Numbered from the stretch's first letter, positions 53,734 through 61,447 are shown. The stretch is 64,000 nucleotides of DNA from Acidobacteriota bacterium (GCA_003223645.1 QHVT01000005.1:372001-436000); one strand, 5' to 3'. Notes: generated by a model not told the origin, from the sequence alone. A program made the numbers and translations.

Positions 53734-55602
53734 ATGAATAAGGTCATCGTCCGCGCGCCGGTGCGCGCAGATCTCGCCGGCGGTACTCTCGATCTCTGGC
53801 CCATTTACCTCTTCCACCCCGGCTCGCGCACGGTCAACGTCGCGATCTCGTACTACGCCGAATCCGAAGTCACGGAAACGGGCAACGGCGCGATCGAGAT
53901 TCATCTCACCGATCAGCAATATCGCCAGCGCTACGAGTCGATGCAGGAGATGTCGTCCGATCCGAAGGCGGCGCTGCTGCATCGCGCGATCGAGCACTTC
54001 AAGCTCACCGGCCTGCAGATCACGACGCGCACCGACGCCCCGCGCGGCTCCGGCCTCGGCGGTTCGTCCGCGCTCGCGATCACACTCGTCCGCGCGCTGT
54101 CCCAGGTCGCGGGACACCCTCTCGAAGGCGAAGACCTGATCTTCCTCGTCCGCGATCTCGAGACCCGTCTCCTCGGCGTCCCCGCCGGCATTCAGGATTA
54201 CTACCCGCCCGTCTTCGGCGGACTCGGCTCGCTGCATCTCAATCCCGGAAAACCGGCGCGCCATGCGCTGCAAACGTCGGTGTCCGAGCTCGCATCACAC
54301 ATGGTCCTGCATCACACCGGCGTCGCGCATTTCTCTGGGACGAACAACTGGCAGCTGTACAAGCGTCAGATCGAGAAAAAGAAAAAGGTGATGAAAGGCT
54401 TCGAGCGCATCGCCGAGACCTCGATCGAGATGGAACGCGCGCTCGACGCGGGCAACTTCGCAGCCGCGGGCGCCGCGCTGCGCAAAGAGTGGGAAGAGCG
54501 AAAGGCGCTGATCGAAGGCATCTCGACGCCGGAGATCGACGCCGCGATCGACGCCGCGCGCGCGGCGGGAGCGTGGGGTGGAAAAGTGTGCGGGGCGGGC
54601 GGAGGCGGATGCGTCGTGTTCCTGCTGCCCCCGGACAAACGCGCGGAGGTCGTGCGCGCGCTGTCGACCGTGCCGGGACGCGTGCTCGACGTGGCACCGG
54701 TCGCACACGGAATGACCGTGAATCAGGATCGCGACGCGCACGCAGCGCCGCCGACACGCAGCCGCAGCGCGCGTCGCGACGCAACGTCGATCGAACAGCT
54801 CTACGTCTACGGCGGCTTCGGCAACTATCGACCGTTCGTCCTCGCCGAAGGAATCGTCACGCTGTCCGAAGGACGCAGCGGATTGAGACACGCCGTCGCG
54901 CGCACCTACATTGCGCCGATGTCCTCGCACGACGGGCACGTGTTGTGGGAGCAGGCATCACAGATCAATGCCGAAGCGCTCAACATCGCCGCCGTTCCCG
55001 AGCCGCATCGCAAACTCGAGTCGGCGATCACACCCGAGGCGCTCGTGCAGAACGCATCGCAGTCCGAAGAAGGATTCACCACGCTGCTCGAAGAGAGCGA
55101 GCGGATGCACATCTTTCACAACCCGTCATTCGGCTTCTACTCCGACGCCAATGAGACGCGCGCGTCGTTCCTCGAGCGCTGCATGGAAGAAGCGAACCGC
55201 CAGCTCGAAGACCAGCAGGAGCGATTGGAGAGCACGTTCCGCCGGCGCTTCGACCAGCTCCGCGAACGCTCCCAACGTGAACAGCGCGAGATCGACTCCA
55301 AAGAAGAAGAAAGCGGAATCCGCGAGAGCAACCAGGAAGTGAACGTCGCCTGGGGCCAGGCCCTCTACAACATCACCAGCGGCCGCCCCGCCGCCGTCGC
55401 GGATGAAAAGGTGAGCGTGCGCGAGATCGACTACCTCGAAAACATCGCCCAGATCCAGCGCGCATGGGACAAAGAGCTCGAAGCCCTCCGCGACGAACTG
55501 ACGGGAAAAGCGCAGGAAATCGAAGAGCTCACCATCGTCCCGGCGAGAAAAAACATCGAGGTCACCCGCTACCTCATCCTCTGGGCCGCCAACGTCCCGT
55601 AG
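53734..55602 (+). CDS. GHMP sugar kinase fused to HerA-ATPase-type C-terminal module
   Basis: 622 residues. Residues 1-330 are a GHMP kinase: APVRADLAGGTLDLWPIYLF, the P-loop-like APRGSGLGGSSALAITL and GGKVCGAGGGGCVVFLL (HddA-like). After an Arg/Ser-rich linker (PPTRSRSARRD) the C-terminal ~250 residues do not match kinases: FGFYSDANETRASFLERCME, a long coiled coil (RQLEDQQERLESTFRRRFDQ), and the ending IEELTIVPARKNIEVTRYLI. This order resembles the non-ATPase C-terminal part of HerA/DUF87-type ATPases. Stops 40 bases before tRNA-Pro. Confidence 0.8.
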   Translation: MNKVIVRAPVRADLAGGTLDLWPIYLFHPGSRTVNVAISYYAESEVTETGNGAIEIHLTDQQYRQRYESMQEMSSDPKAALLHRAIEHFKLTGLQITTRTDAPRGSGLGGSSALAITLVRALSQVAGHPLEGEDLIFLVRDLETRLLGVPAGIQDYYPPVFGGLGSLHLNPGKPARHALQTSVSELASHMVLHHTGVAHFSGTNNWQLYKRQIEKKKKVMKGFERIAETSIEMERALDAGNFAAAGAALRKEWEERKALIEGISTPEIDAAIDAARAAGAWGGKVCGAGGGGCVVFLLPPDKRAEVVRALSTVPGRVLDVAPVAHGMTVNQDRDAHAAPPTRSRSARRDATSIEQLYVYGGFGNYRPFVLAEGIVTLSEGRSGLRHAVARTYIAPMSSHDGHVLWEQASQINAEALNIAAVPEPHRKLESAITPEALVQNASQSEEGFTTLLEESERMHIFHNPSFGFYSDANETRASFLERCMEEANRQLEDQQERLESTFRRRFDQLRERSQREQREIDSKEEESGIRESNQEVNVAWGQALYNITSGRPAAVADEKVSVREIDYLENIAQIQRAWDKELEALRDELTGKAQEIEELTIVPARKNIEVTRYLILWAANVP

Positions 55603-55642
55603 GAATTTTCAACGCGCCGCGCGTGATACGATCGCCCGGAGT

Positions 55643-55719
55643 CGGGCAGTAGCGCAGCCTGGTAGCGTACCTGAATGGGGTTCAGGTGGTCGGGGGTTCA
55701 AATCCCCCCTGCCCGACCA
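55643..55719 (+). tRNA. tRNA-Pro(GGG)
   Basis: Acceptor stem CGGGCAG/CTGCCCG with discriminator A and encoded CCA; D arm GCGC...GCGT; anticodon stem CCTGA/TCAGG around ATGGGGT, anticodon GGG; T arm GGGGG/CCCCC with TTCAAAT. Length 77. C1:G72 and A73 are the proline identity features. Its 3' part is the integration site of the following island. Confidence 0.95.
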
Positions 55720-55721
55720 AA
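55675..55721 (+). repeat. attL: 3' part of tRNA-Pro
   Basis: 47 bases from ATGGGGTTCAGG through GCCCGACCAAA, identical to 59909-59955. The repeat begins in the anticodon loop and ends two As past the CCA, so insertion leaves the tRNA intact. Confidence 0.95.
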
Positions 55722-55858
55722 ACCTACCCCAATTCCACCAACAACTTAGGCGAACAGGCCAAATCTCGGGAAAAGCCGAAAACTGCTCGCGAGCCTAGTT
55801 GCCTAGTGCGGCGGTGTGGCTGAACGCGCGCGCCGCTCGCCATGTTATCTCCTCACCG

Positions 55859-57829
55859 TTACGGAAGACGCACGCGACTTCTCTGCTCAACAGAGATGTC
55901 GTGCCACGTTTTGGTCGAATCCTCGGTCACGACGTGCGGCATCTGCAGCGTCGAGCGCGCATGCTGCGCCGCGAGTATTTTCAACGCGTCGTCGGCGGAT
56001 GCTGCGCGCAGCTTTGGCTCGATCAGTTTGAACTCCTCATATGTCAGACCTTCAATGTGCTCCTCGACAAAATCGCGCGGTATCTTTAGGTCGTTCAACA
56101 GGTGATCACGGGTTGCCGTCCAGTGCGCGAGTTTGGCTTCGGCCGTCGGCGGCATGATCTGAAGGATCAAATCGAACCTGCCAGGGCGGCTAATCGCAAT
56201 ATCGAACGTTTCAATGTGATTCGTTGCAATAATGAAGACGATCCTGCGTCGCTTACGGATCGTCGCAAGTTTGGGTAGCATCGCCGTAGTGAGGAATCGT
56301 GACAGCACCTCAGAGGACACGCCACGCTCCCGTACCAGTTCATCAAATTCATCGAGCAGAACGACGATCTCCTCCGCGACTGAGAGCATTCCGAAGAGCT
56401 TGTTTGCCTCCGTTTGCACCAGATCGAGTCCGTTCCGCACGATGTGAGAAGGATCGACGGTGAGGCGCGGCCAGCCGATATATTTCGCGATTTTGTCTGA
56501 CAACTCCGTTTTCGAGGTGCCCGGGGGACCAAAAAAGATCGCGGAGGTAGCGACCGTTTCGGGGATTTGACCGCCCGAGCGAACCTCACGGACATGGTCC
56601 GCGAGCGGTCGCACGAAACTGTCGAAGACCGTACCTTTCAGGGGTAGCGCTGTCTTGTCGTCAGTCCAAACTTTTCCGTCGAGGAAATCAGGAGCAAACG
56701 TCGCTGGATCTAGCGATGGCTCGGTCGGCGGCGCGTAGACAATATCTAAGTATTCGAAGATGTTCTTACGGATAGCCTCCGCAAGCAGTCGATCTAATGC
56801 GTGCGCAAAGTGAAAGACAGAAGCTGTGGACCATGATTCAGGTCCAGCGAGTTGCGGGTGGTGGCCAGACGACCAACCGTTGGAGTGCTGGTCAAGTCGG
56901 AAAGCTATGCGTGGCAACTCATCCGCCGATCGACGTAGATGACCGAGGAAAGGCAAAAGCCGCTCCGGTTCACGTCGCTCCTGGAATGTCTGCAGAAGTT
57001 GCACGAGCATCTCGTATTCGTAGCAGTACGCACTTCCTATTCCGGGATAGTGAAACAGCGGTTGGCTACGTGGCCATGAGCCGTCCTTCAGCTGCTTCGC
57101 AAAGAGCGCTTCGAGCGCTACTCGAATGAGCCGTGCATCGTCAGGTGTCATTGCCGGCGCATCAGTGAGCTTCGCTACCAGCATCGTGGCGTAGGCGAGC
57201 TGGAAAATGTCGGACGCGGCGCTTTCAGCAGCAAGGAGCGTGATTTGGTTTGCGATCTCGTATCTGGCCCATTTTCGGACGCGCTCTCGAGTGGGGTCCT
57301 CTAACGCGCCCCGCTTGGCAAGTGTTCGAACCACCAACTGCGTGACGTACGCTGTTGCCGGATACCCCTGAATCGAGGCACTCCCGTCGGCCACACCCTT
57401 CTGTAAAATGTCAGTTGCTGCCGCGACCTTAGTGGCGCAGGTCGCATCTGCTTCGATCGTGTTCGGTGGAAGAGTCGTTCCGAGATCCGTGACGCATTCG
57501 AGGACAAACGCTGTCGTGAAGACGTTGTCCAGCGGCAATTCTGAACTCTTCCAATCCGACGTGAGAAGCAACCTCGCGAGTTCGAATGCGGTGCCCGCCC
57601 ACGGTGGCGGGCTGGATGTCGGATGATCCCACCTGCGAGTCGCGAGCAGCGAGCCGACACACGTTGCGGTGCTGGCTTTCGACAACTTCTTCTTGTTGAG
57701 CTTGTGAGCAAAGCCCTTGACGGAAGCGTCGTAGTACTTCGAGAGTGACGCCACTTGCATGTCCCGAATCGCGACGAGCACGCGCCGGAGGCGCTCAAGG
57801 TCGGGAAATCCGAGCTCGTTCGGTGTCAC
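55859..57829 (-). CDS. AAA+ ATPase with N-terminal helical (toroid-like) domain
   Basis: 656 residues from GTG 57829, overlapping the upstream stop (GTGA). C-terminal AAA+ module: Walker A FFGPPGTSKTEL (about 434-441), Walker B VVLLDEFDEL (about 490), sensor 1 FIIATN, arginine-finger region RPGRFD, and a lid helix. The N-terminal ~400 residues are helical; KQLKDGSWPRSQPLFHYPGI and repeated LVVRTL/VLECV patterns recall alpha/alpha-toroid (QW-type) repeats. Likely a sensor or remodeller working with the enzyme encoded just upstream. No known family name fits. Confidence 0.85.
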   Translation of the reverse strand: MTPNELGFPDLERLRRVLVAIRDMQVASLSKYYDASVKGFAHKLNKKKLSKASTATCVGSLLATRRWDHPTSSPPPWAGTAFELARLLLTSDWKSSELPLDNVFTTAFVLECVTDLGTTLPPNTIEADATCATKVAAATDILQKGVADGSASIQGYPATAYVTQLVVRTLAKRGALEDPTRERVRKWARYEIANQITLLAAESAASDIFQLAYATMLVAKLTDAPAMTPDDARLIRVALEALFAKQLKDGSWPRSQPLFHYPGIGSAYCYEYEMLVQLLQTFQERREPERLLPFLGHLRRSADELPRIAFRLDQHSNGWSSGHHPQLAGPESWSTASVFHFAHALDRLLAEAIRKNIFEYLDIVYAPPTEPSLDPATFAPDFLDGKVWTDDKTALPLKGTVFDSFVRPLADHVREVRSGGQIPETVATSAIFFGPPGTSKTELSDKIAKYIGWPRLTVDPSHIVRNGLDLVQTEANKLFGMLSVAEEIVVLLDEFDELVRERGVSSEVLSRFLTTAMLPKLATIRKRRRIVFIIATNHIETFDIAISRPGRFDLILQIMPPTAEAKLAHWTATRDHLLNDLKIPRDFVEEHIEGLTYEEFKLIEPKLRAASADDALKILAAQHARSTLQMPHVVTEDSTKTWHDISVEQRSRVRLP

Positions 57830-58422
57830 AGCGTCTGGTCGCCCAGCAATTCACGCACGCGCGACCGATCGCGGTTGACGGCAGTCGCCGCCGCGTCGTC
57901 AATTTTCGATGCCGGGTTGAGAAGCAATGACCGCATCCGCTCGAGCACGTCATGCGCTTCTCCGATTGATGCGAGTGGATCGACGAGGAAGCCCGGAAGG
58001 GCGCGGTGCTCTTGAATGGTCGCCGAATCCATGATGGCGGCACGAACGTGCGGCACTTGCCGAACGTACTGTCGGAGTGTCAGATCCGACGGAAGCGTCG
58101 TGCTGTAGACAGCGACGCCCCGCGCGACGGCGTAACCGACCTCCATCGAGGCTGACTGCCCAACGTATCCATCCGGCGTCACCAACCAAAGAAACGCAGA
58201 TGCCGTGATGCTCTCCAAATGTCGATCTTGAACAAGCCGAACGGATCGCGTCTTGTCGCTCGCGACGAAGAAGAAGTCATGATGTGCGGCTACGATGCGT
58301 GGATCCGCCGGCGAGAGCACATGGACACCGAGATCGGTGAGCTGTGCGACGGCCTCGGCGATTGCAGGCATGTGCCGGTGGAAACTTCCTGAAACGGTCG
58401 CAAGTATCATCGGCGTGGTCAT
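57826..58422 (-). CDS. Nucleoside 2-deoxyribosyltransferase-like enzyme
   Basis: 198 residues. TVSGSFHRHMPAIAEAVAQL, LGVHVLSPADPRI, VQDRHLESITASAFLWLVTP, and YVGQSASMEVGYAVARGVAV follow the nucleoside deoxyribosyltransferase/DRTBL fold; Glu94 in SMEVGYA corresponds to the catalytic glutamate, and the aspartate of QDRHLE to the active-site acid. Relatives cleave N-glycosidic bonds of nucleosides or nucleotides. Sandwiched between regulator and AAA+ genes with 4- and 4-base overlaps. A nucleotide-depleting effector is a hypothesis. Confidence 0.78.
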   Translation of the reverse strand: MTTPMILATVSGSFHRHMPAIAEAVAQLTDLGVHVLSPADPRIVAAHHDFFFVASDKTRSVRLVQDRHLESITASAFLWLVTPDGYVGQSASMEVGYAVARGVAVYSTTLPSDLTLRQYVRQVPHVRAAIMDSATIQEHRALPGFLVDPLASIGEAHDVLERMRSLLLNPASKIDDAAATAVNRDRSRVRELLGDQTL

Positions 58423-58703
58423 ACACTTTCCTTCTCGGGACGGAGGACGTGGAGCTTGGATCCGGTCGCGGTCTCTGCCGCGATCTCCGCTAAGATTTTG
58501 TGCTTGGCTGCGGCGAAGCGTTGGTTGAGCTGCCGATCCTTTTTCAGCTCTTCTTTGATGTACGTGTCGATAGCTAGGCGCATGATGGTCACGCGAGGTG
58601 CGCCGCGGTTCGCGTGGCAGAATGCGTCCAGATCAACGCTGAGTTCAGGCTCGACGACCAGCTTGTATGTGTTCGTTCGACCAGGATTAGAATGACGCGG
58701 CAC
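58419..58703 (-). CDS. Small DNA-binding regulator-like protein
   Basis: 94 residues from GTG 58703, placed by AGGAGA five bases upstream. TNTYKLVVEPELSVDLDAFC followed by GAPRVTIMRLAIDTYIKEEL has the strand-helix-helix order of ribbon-helix-helix proteins; the rest is basic/acidic helix. First gene of the three-gene operon and the natural candidate to bind the palindrome in its promoter. Function inferred; without structure prediction RHH is a moderate call. Confidence 0.65.
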   Translation of the reverse strand: MPRHSNPGRTNTYKLVVEPELSVDLDAFCHANRGAPRVTIMRLAIDTYIKEELKKDRQLNQRFAAAKHKILAEIAAETATGSKLHVLRPEKESV

Positions 58704-58719
58704 GGTATCTCCTCTTATG

Positions 58720-58752
58720 CCTGAATATATATTCAGGTATACCAAGATGCAA
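58720..58752 (-). promoter_or_regulatory. Promoter with perfect palindromic operator over the -10 box
   Basis: On the minus strand: -35 TTGCAT (58747-58752), exactly 17 bases, -10 TATATT (58724-58729). The 18-base palindrome CCTGAATATATATTCAGG (58720-58737) covers the -10, so a bound dimer would block polymerase. It lies 17 bases before the regulator GTG. Confidence 0.75.
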
Positions 58753-58761
58753 GGTGAATGG

Positions 58762-59583
58762 CTAAAAGAGCGAAGACGCAACATGTCGCGGCAACTGGTC
58801 GGCACGGCGAAGCGTCCGAACGCCACGGATGAGAATACGCCTCGTCGCGGCATCGATGCTGGGCGACGACATCCATGTCGCCGCAAGCCCTAGAACCCAA
58901 TCGGGGCGCGTCTTGCTCGCATCGTTGAGCCAGTTTGCTACAGCGTTCTGGACATACTTCGACCTGTCCGCCTTCGTAGCGTCGAGAAGTTCACGAGCCT
59001 GCTCTGGTTCGGCCTTCAGCGAACGCAAGTGTTCGCCCCAGACGCTTCGCGGCCGCGTGACCTCGATCGCGAATCGACGTACGTTCGGATCGCGATCGAC
59101 CGTGAGAGGTCGAAGTTGCGCGAGTGCTTCCAAAACCTCCTTTGCCACGTACGGTCGGAACGTCATCCATGCGACTTCGCGAACACTCATGTTCCGATCC
59201 GCTGCGAATGTATGCGTGAGTTGCAATCGCTCGTGAAGCGACAGCGATGTATCAGCCATGAGCGCGTAGGCTGCCCACTGCCGAACCACATCAGAATCAT
59301 GGCCAGCGACGCGTCGGAAAAGCGTCGTCCCAGGTGCCACACCGGTCGAACGCAGGTATAGCCCGATACGTGCGAGCCGCTTCGTGACACCGACACCGCG
59401 GAACGCTTCCGATGTGATCTCGTCTGGGATAGGTGATCGGAGGCGTAACTGAGGGGCGGTGGCGACAAGGAGCGCACCCATATCGACGCTCAACCACTCG
59501 AGGAGGTGAGCTGTCTCGGCGATCCCGCCGTTCAGCTGTTTTCGCCGCGCGGCGGGAACGGTCGCGAGTGTCAGGCGAGGCAC
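58762..59583 (-). CDS. HEAT-repeat DNA-alkylation-repair-like protein
   Basis: 273 residues. Helical repeats with DRDPNVRRFAIEVTRPRSVW and ADRSKYVQNAVANWLNDASK, the hallmark sequence of AlkC/AlkD-like DNA glycosylase families (RRLxSEGTRP, YVRNSVANxLNDxSK). Would bind alkylated DNA or, in diverged members, only fold as a scaffold. Start GTG 59583 lacks a good ribosome site. Ends 24 bases upstream of the operon promoter's start codon side, so it is transcribed separately or reads through into it. Confidence 0.75.
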   Translation of the reverse strand: MPRLTLATVPAARRKQLNGGIAETAHLLEWLSVDMGALLVATAPQLRLRSPIPDEITSEAFRGVGVTKRLARIGLYLRSTGVAPGTTLFRRVAGHDSDVVRQWAAYALMADTSLSLHERLQLTHTFAADRNMSVREVAWMTFRPYVAKEVLEALAQLRPLTVDRDPNVRRFAIEVTRPRSVWGEHLRSLKAEPEQARELLDATKADRSKYVQNAVANWLNDASKTRPDWVLGLAATWMSSPSIDAATRRILIRGVRTLRRADQLPRHVASSLF

Positions 59584-59767
59584 ATTCGAGAGGTTATCAT
59601 TGGGGTTACTCCACCTACCAGCGTGAGCGTCGATCGATGAGTACAGGCGAGCCTGATCGCATCGCTGGATGAGCCATCTCGGGTGCGCCGCGTCTCAGGG
59701 CACGGAGAGTGCACCGCGCCGCTGAGCGCATTTCCGAGGGGTCATCACGGGGCCGTTTTCGCTTGTG

Positions 59768-59805
59768 GAAACCCGCGTCTAGTACGCGCCCTAGTGACGC
59801 GGGTT
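59768..59805. terminator. Strong hairpin in island right part
   Basis: 11-bp stem AAACCCGCGTC/GACGCGGGTTT with a 16-base loop and flanking GTGG/CAC pairs. No T-run. Lies between the AlkC-like gene and the att copy, on the side where a lost gene may have been. Confidence 0.5.
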
Positions 59806-59856
59806 TCACGCTGTATGCCGAGATGTCCCGAAATGATCGCCACTCGTAAACGCTGA

Positions 59857-59908
59857 TACAATAGGACTGCGACAAAGGAGGTCCCATGACATCTCGACAT
59901 GGGGCTTC
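59857..59908 (+). pseudogene. Promoter, ribosome site and start codon of a gene cut by attR
   Basis: TACAAT (59857-59862), then AAAGGAGGTCCC and ATG at 59886, reading MTSRHGAS directly into the tRNA-derived repeat. This looks like the 5' end of a gene, plausibly the integrase whose body was separated when the element integrated or was deleted. The frame continues past 59955 only as an Arg-rich run antisense-like to the next gene. Confidence 0.5.
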
Positions 59909-59955
59909 ATGGGGTTCAGGTGGTCGGGGGTTCAAATCCCCCCTGCCCGACCAAA
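59909..59955 (+). repeat. attR: direct repeat of tRNA-Pro 3' part
   Basis: 47 bases identical to 55675-55721. Only the 3' half of the tRNA is here, without acceptor 5' strand or D arm, so it is not a functional tRNA gene. Confidence 0.95.
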
Positions 59956-59985
59956 CAAGTTTCCCTTCGCAGAGGATCGGCGGCG

Positions 59986-61173
59986 ATGAAACGGATCCTG
60001 ATCGCGTTTCTTCTGATCACGCTTCCCGCATTCGCACAGGAACGCCGATTCGTCCTCGAACGCATCGAAGTGCGGAATACGGCTCGCGTGTCGCCGCAGG
60101 TGCTCGTCGCGGAAACGACGCTTCGAGAGGGACGCGCGTATTCGGAGGACGACATCCGCAACGCGGTCGCCCGCCTGGAGCGGCTGCCGTTCGTGTTCAA
60201 AGCCGGCTACACGATCGAGAACAACGTTCTCGTCATCAGCGTGACGGAGATGAAGCCGCTGTCGTTTCTGCTCGATGCGCGCGGGATCGCGGTGGAGAAT
60301 CCGACGACGGCCAACGATTTCGACTACGACTTCACCGATCCGGCGACGCCGTGGCCGGACGTGGCGGCAGGCGTTCGCTGGGTGGTGGGCGGCAGCGGCG
60401 TCGCGCACTTCGGCATGCCCGTTCTGCGAAGACGGCAGGGCTTCGGCAACAACTACACCGCGTACGAGCTCGGATATACGCAATATCGCCTCCTCGGCAC
60501 GCGCCTGTTCGCAACGGCAATCGTCCGCTCGCCAAGCGATTCGCTCTCCGAAGGAACTTTCACGCCCGAATTCATCGCTGGCCTTCCGCTCACGCCGGCG
60601 CAGACCGTGACCGTCGACTTCGAAGACACCCTTTTCCGCGACGCTGAACTCAACATCTTCGGCACGACGTTCCGCGACCTGCACGCCGAGAGAACGATCA
60701 CCGTCGCCTGGACCTACGACACCACGAACGAGCCGTACGCGCCGTCGCGTGGTACGTTCGTCGAGATCGCGCCGGTGTATTGGATGCGCGACGATGCATC
60801 GTTCCGTTTCAGCGGGTTGCCGCAGCAATTCGTGCCGACGGCGACACATCTGAGAGCGAAGGGCGTGGACCTCGCCACGCTGCATCATTGGGAGCTCTCC
60901 GACGTCAGTTCCGTCTTTGGCGGCCTTCTTGCCGGATGGGACGACATCGACAGCCGCCAGCAGCAGGGCCGCCGCACGTCCTACCAAATCGTGAAGGCGG
61001 GCTATTCGCGCGCCCTCGGCGGCGGGCGCGTCGCCCTCGAGGCGCGCGCGGTGCTGGATCACCGGGGCCGCGACATCGAAGATCAACAGTCCTTCGAAGC
61101 GATGGCGACGTGGGTGTGGCGATCGCCGTGGGGAACGTTCCGCCTCGGCGCCGGCGTCTCTACTGCCGACTGA
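59986..61173 (+). CDS. Single-POTRA outer-membrane barrel protein (Omp85-like)
   Basis: 395 residues. Signal peptide MKRILIAFLLITLPAFAQ; one POTRA domain (FVLERIEVRNTARVSPQVLV...RNAVARLERLPFVFKAGYTI); then barrel strands (LGTRLFATAIVRSP; VFGGLLAGWDDIDSRQQQGR). Much shorter than BamA (which has five POTRAs). Ends ...FRLGAGVSTAD without the usual terminal aromatic. AGAGGA precedes ATG 59986. It directly follows attR, so it is likely the original chromosomal neighbour of the tRNA. Confidence 0.8.
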   Translation: MKRILIAFLLITLPAFAQERRFVLERIEVRNTARVSPQVLVAETTLREGRAYSEDDIRNAVARLERLPFVFKAGYTIENNVLVISVTEMKPLSFLLDARGIAVENPTTANDFDYDFTDPATPWPDVAAGVRWVVGGSGVAHFGMPVLRRRQGFGNNYTAYELGYTQYRLLGTRLFATAIVRSPSDSLSEGTFTPEFIAGLPLTPAQTVTVDFEDTLFRDAELNIFGTTFRDLHAERTITVAWTYDTTNEPYAPSRGTFVEIAPVYWMRDDASFRFSGLPQQFVPTATHLRAKGVDLATLHHWELSDVSSVFGGLLAGWDDIDSRQQQGRRTSYQIVKAGYSRALGGGRVALEARAVLDHRGRDIEDQQSFEAMATWVWRSPWGTFRLGAGVSTAD

Positions 61174-61339
61174 GACGGCGAGTGCCGCTGATTTAGGCAG
61201 CAGCCTCGGCCTCGGGGGTGCTTTTCAGGCGACGTCTTCCTGCCGCGTCCCCAGCGCACGGAGTCTCCAGAACCTGAACGATAAGTCCCCAAAGGCAGGC
61301 ATCGTGAGCTTCCCAGCAAGTGAGCGATGAGTCTTGGGA

Positions 61340-61379
61340 TTTCAGGTGGTTGGCGTTCAAATCCTCCTGCCCGACCAAA
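61340..61379 (+). repeat. Degenerate third copy of tRNA-Pro 3' end
   Basis: TTTCAGGTGGTTGGCGTTCA and AATCCTCCTGCCCGACCAAA match the att repeat except for a few substitutions and one- or two-base gaps. It marks an older integration or excision event. The remaining 61174-61339 and 61380-61447 have no supported gene. Confidence 0.8.
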
Positions 61380-61447
61380 TCCACCGCCTGATTTTTACCT
61401 CCGCCGCAGGTATGGAAATGTGACTCTGTGGCACTCCTATCAATGAG

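Larger units (their letters stand above)
55722..59955. mobile_element. 4.2-kb genomic island in tRNA-Pro, no integrase
   Basis: Bounded by a perfect 47-base direct repeat of the tRNA 3' end. Holds four minus-strand genes (AlkC/AlkD-like, regulator, deoxyribosyltransferase-like, AAA+). Codons look more relaxed, with more A/T-ending codons, than in flanking housekeeping genes, by eye. No recombinase gene lies inside, so it is either mobilised in trans or has lost its integrase. 55722-55858 is non-coding, and 59584-59908 holds a hairpin and an isolated promoter-plus-start. Confidence 0.88.

Noticed and set aside
57826-58422. TIR domain
   Set aside because: The order of strands and the SMEVGYA glutamate fit the deoxyribosyltransferase family better than TIR; the folds are related but distinct.
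59909-59955. Second functional tRNA gene
   Set aside because: Only the anticodon-loop-to-CCA part is present; the 5' acceptor strand and D arm are missing.
59886-60647. 253-codon open frame starting at the strong ribosome site
   Set aside because: After eight codons it runs through the tRNA repeat and then in a different frame over the Omp85-like gene with Arg-rich shadow composition.
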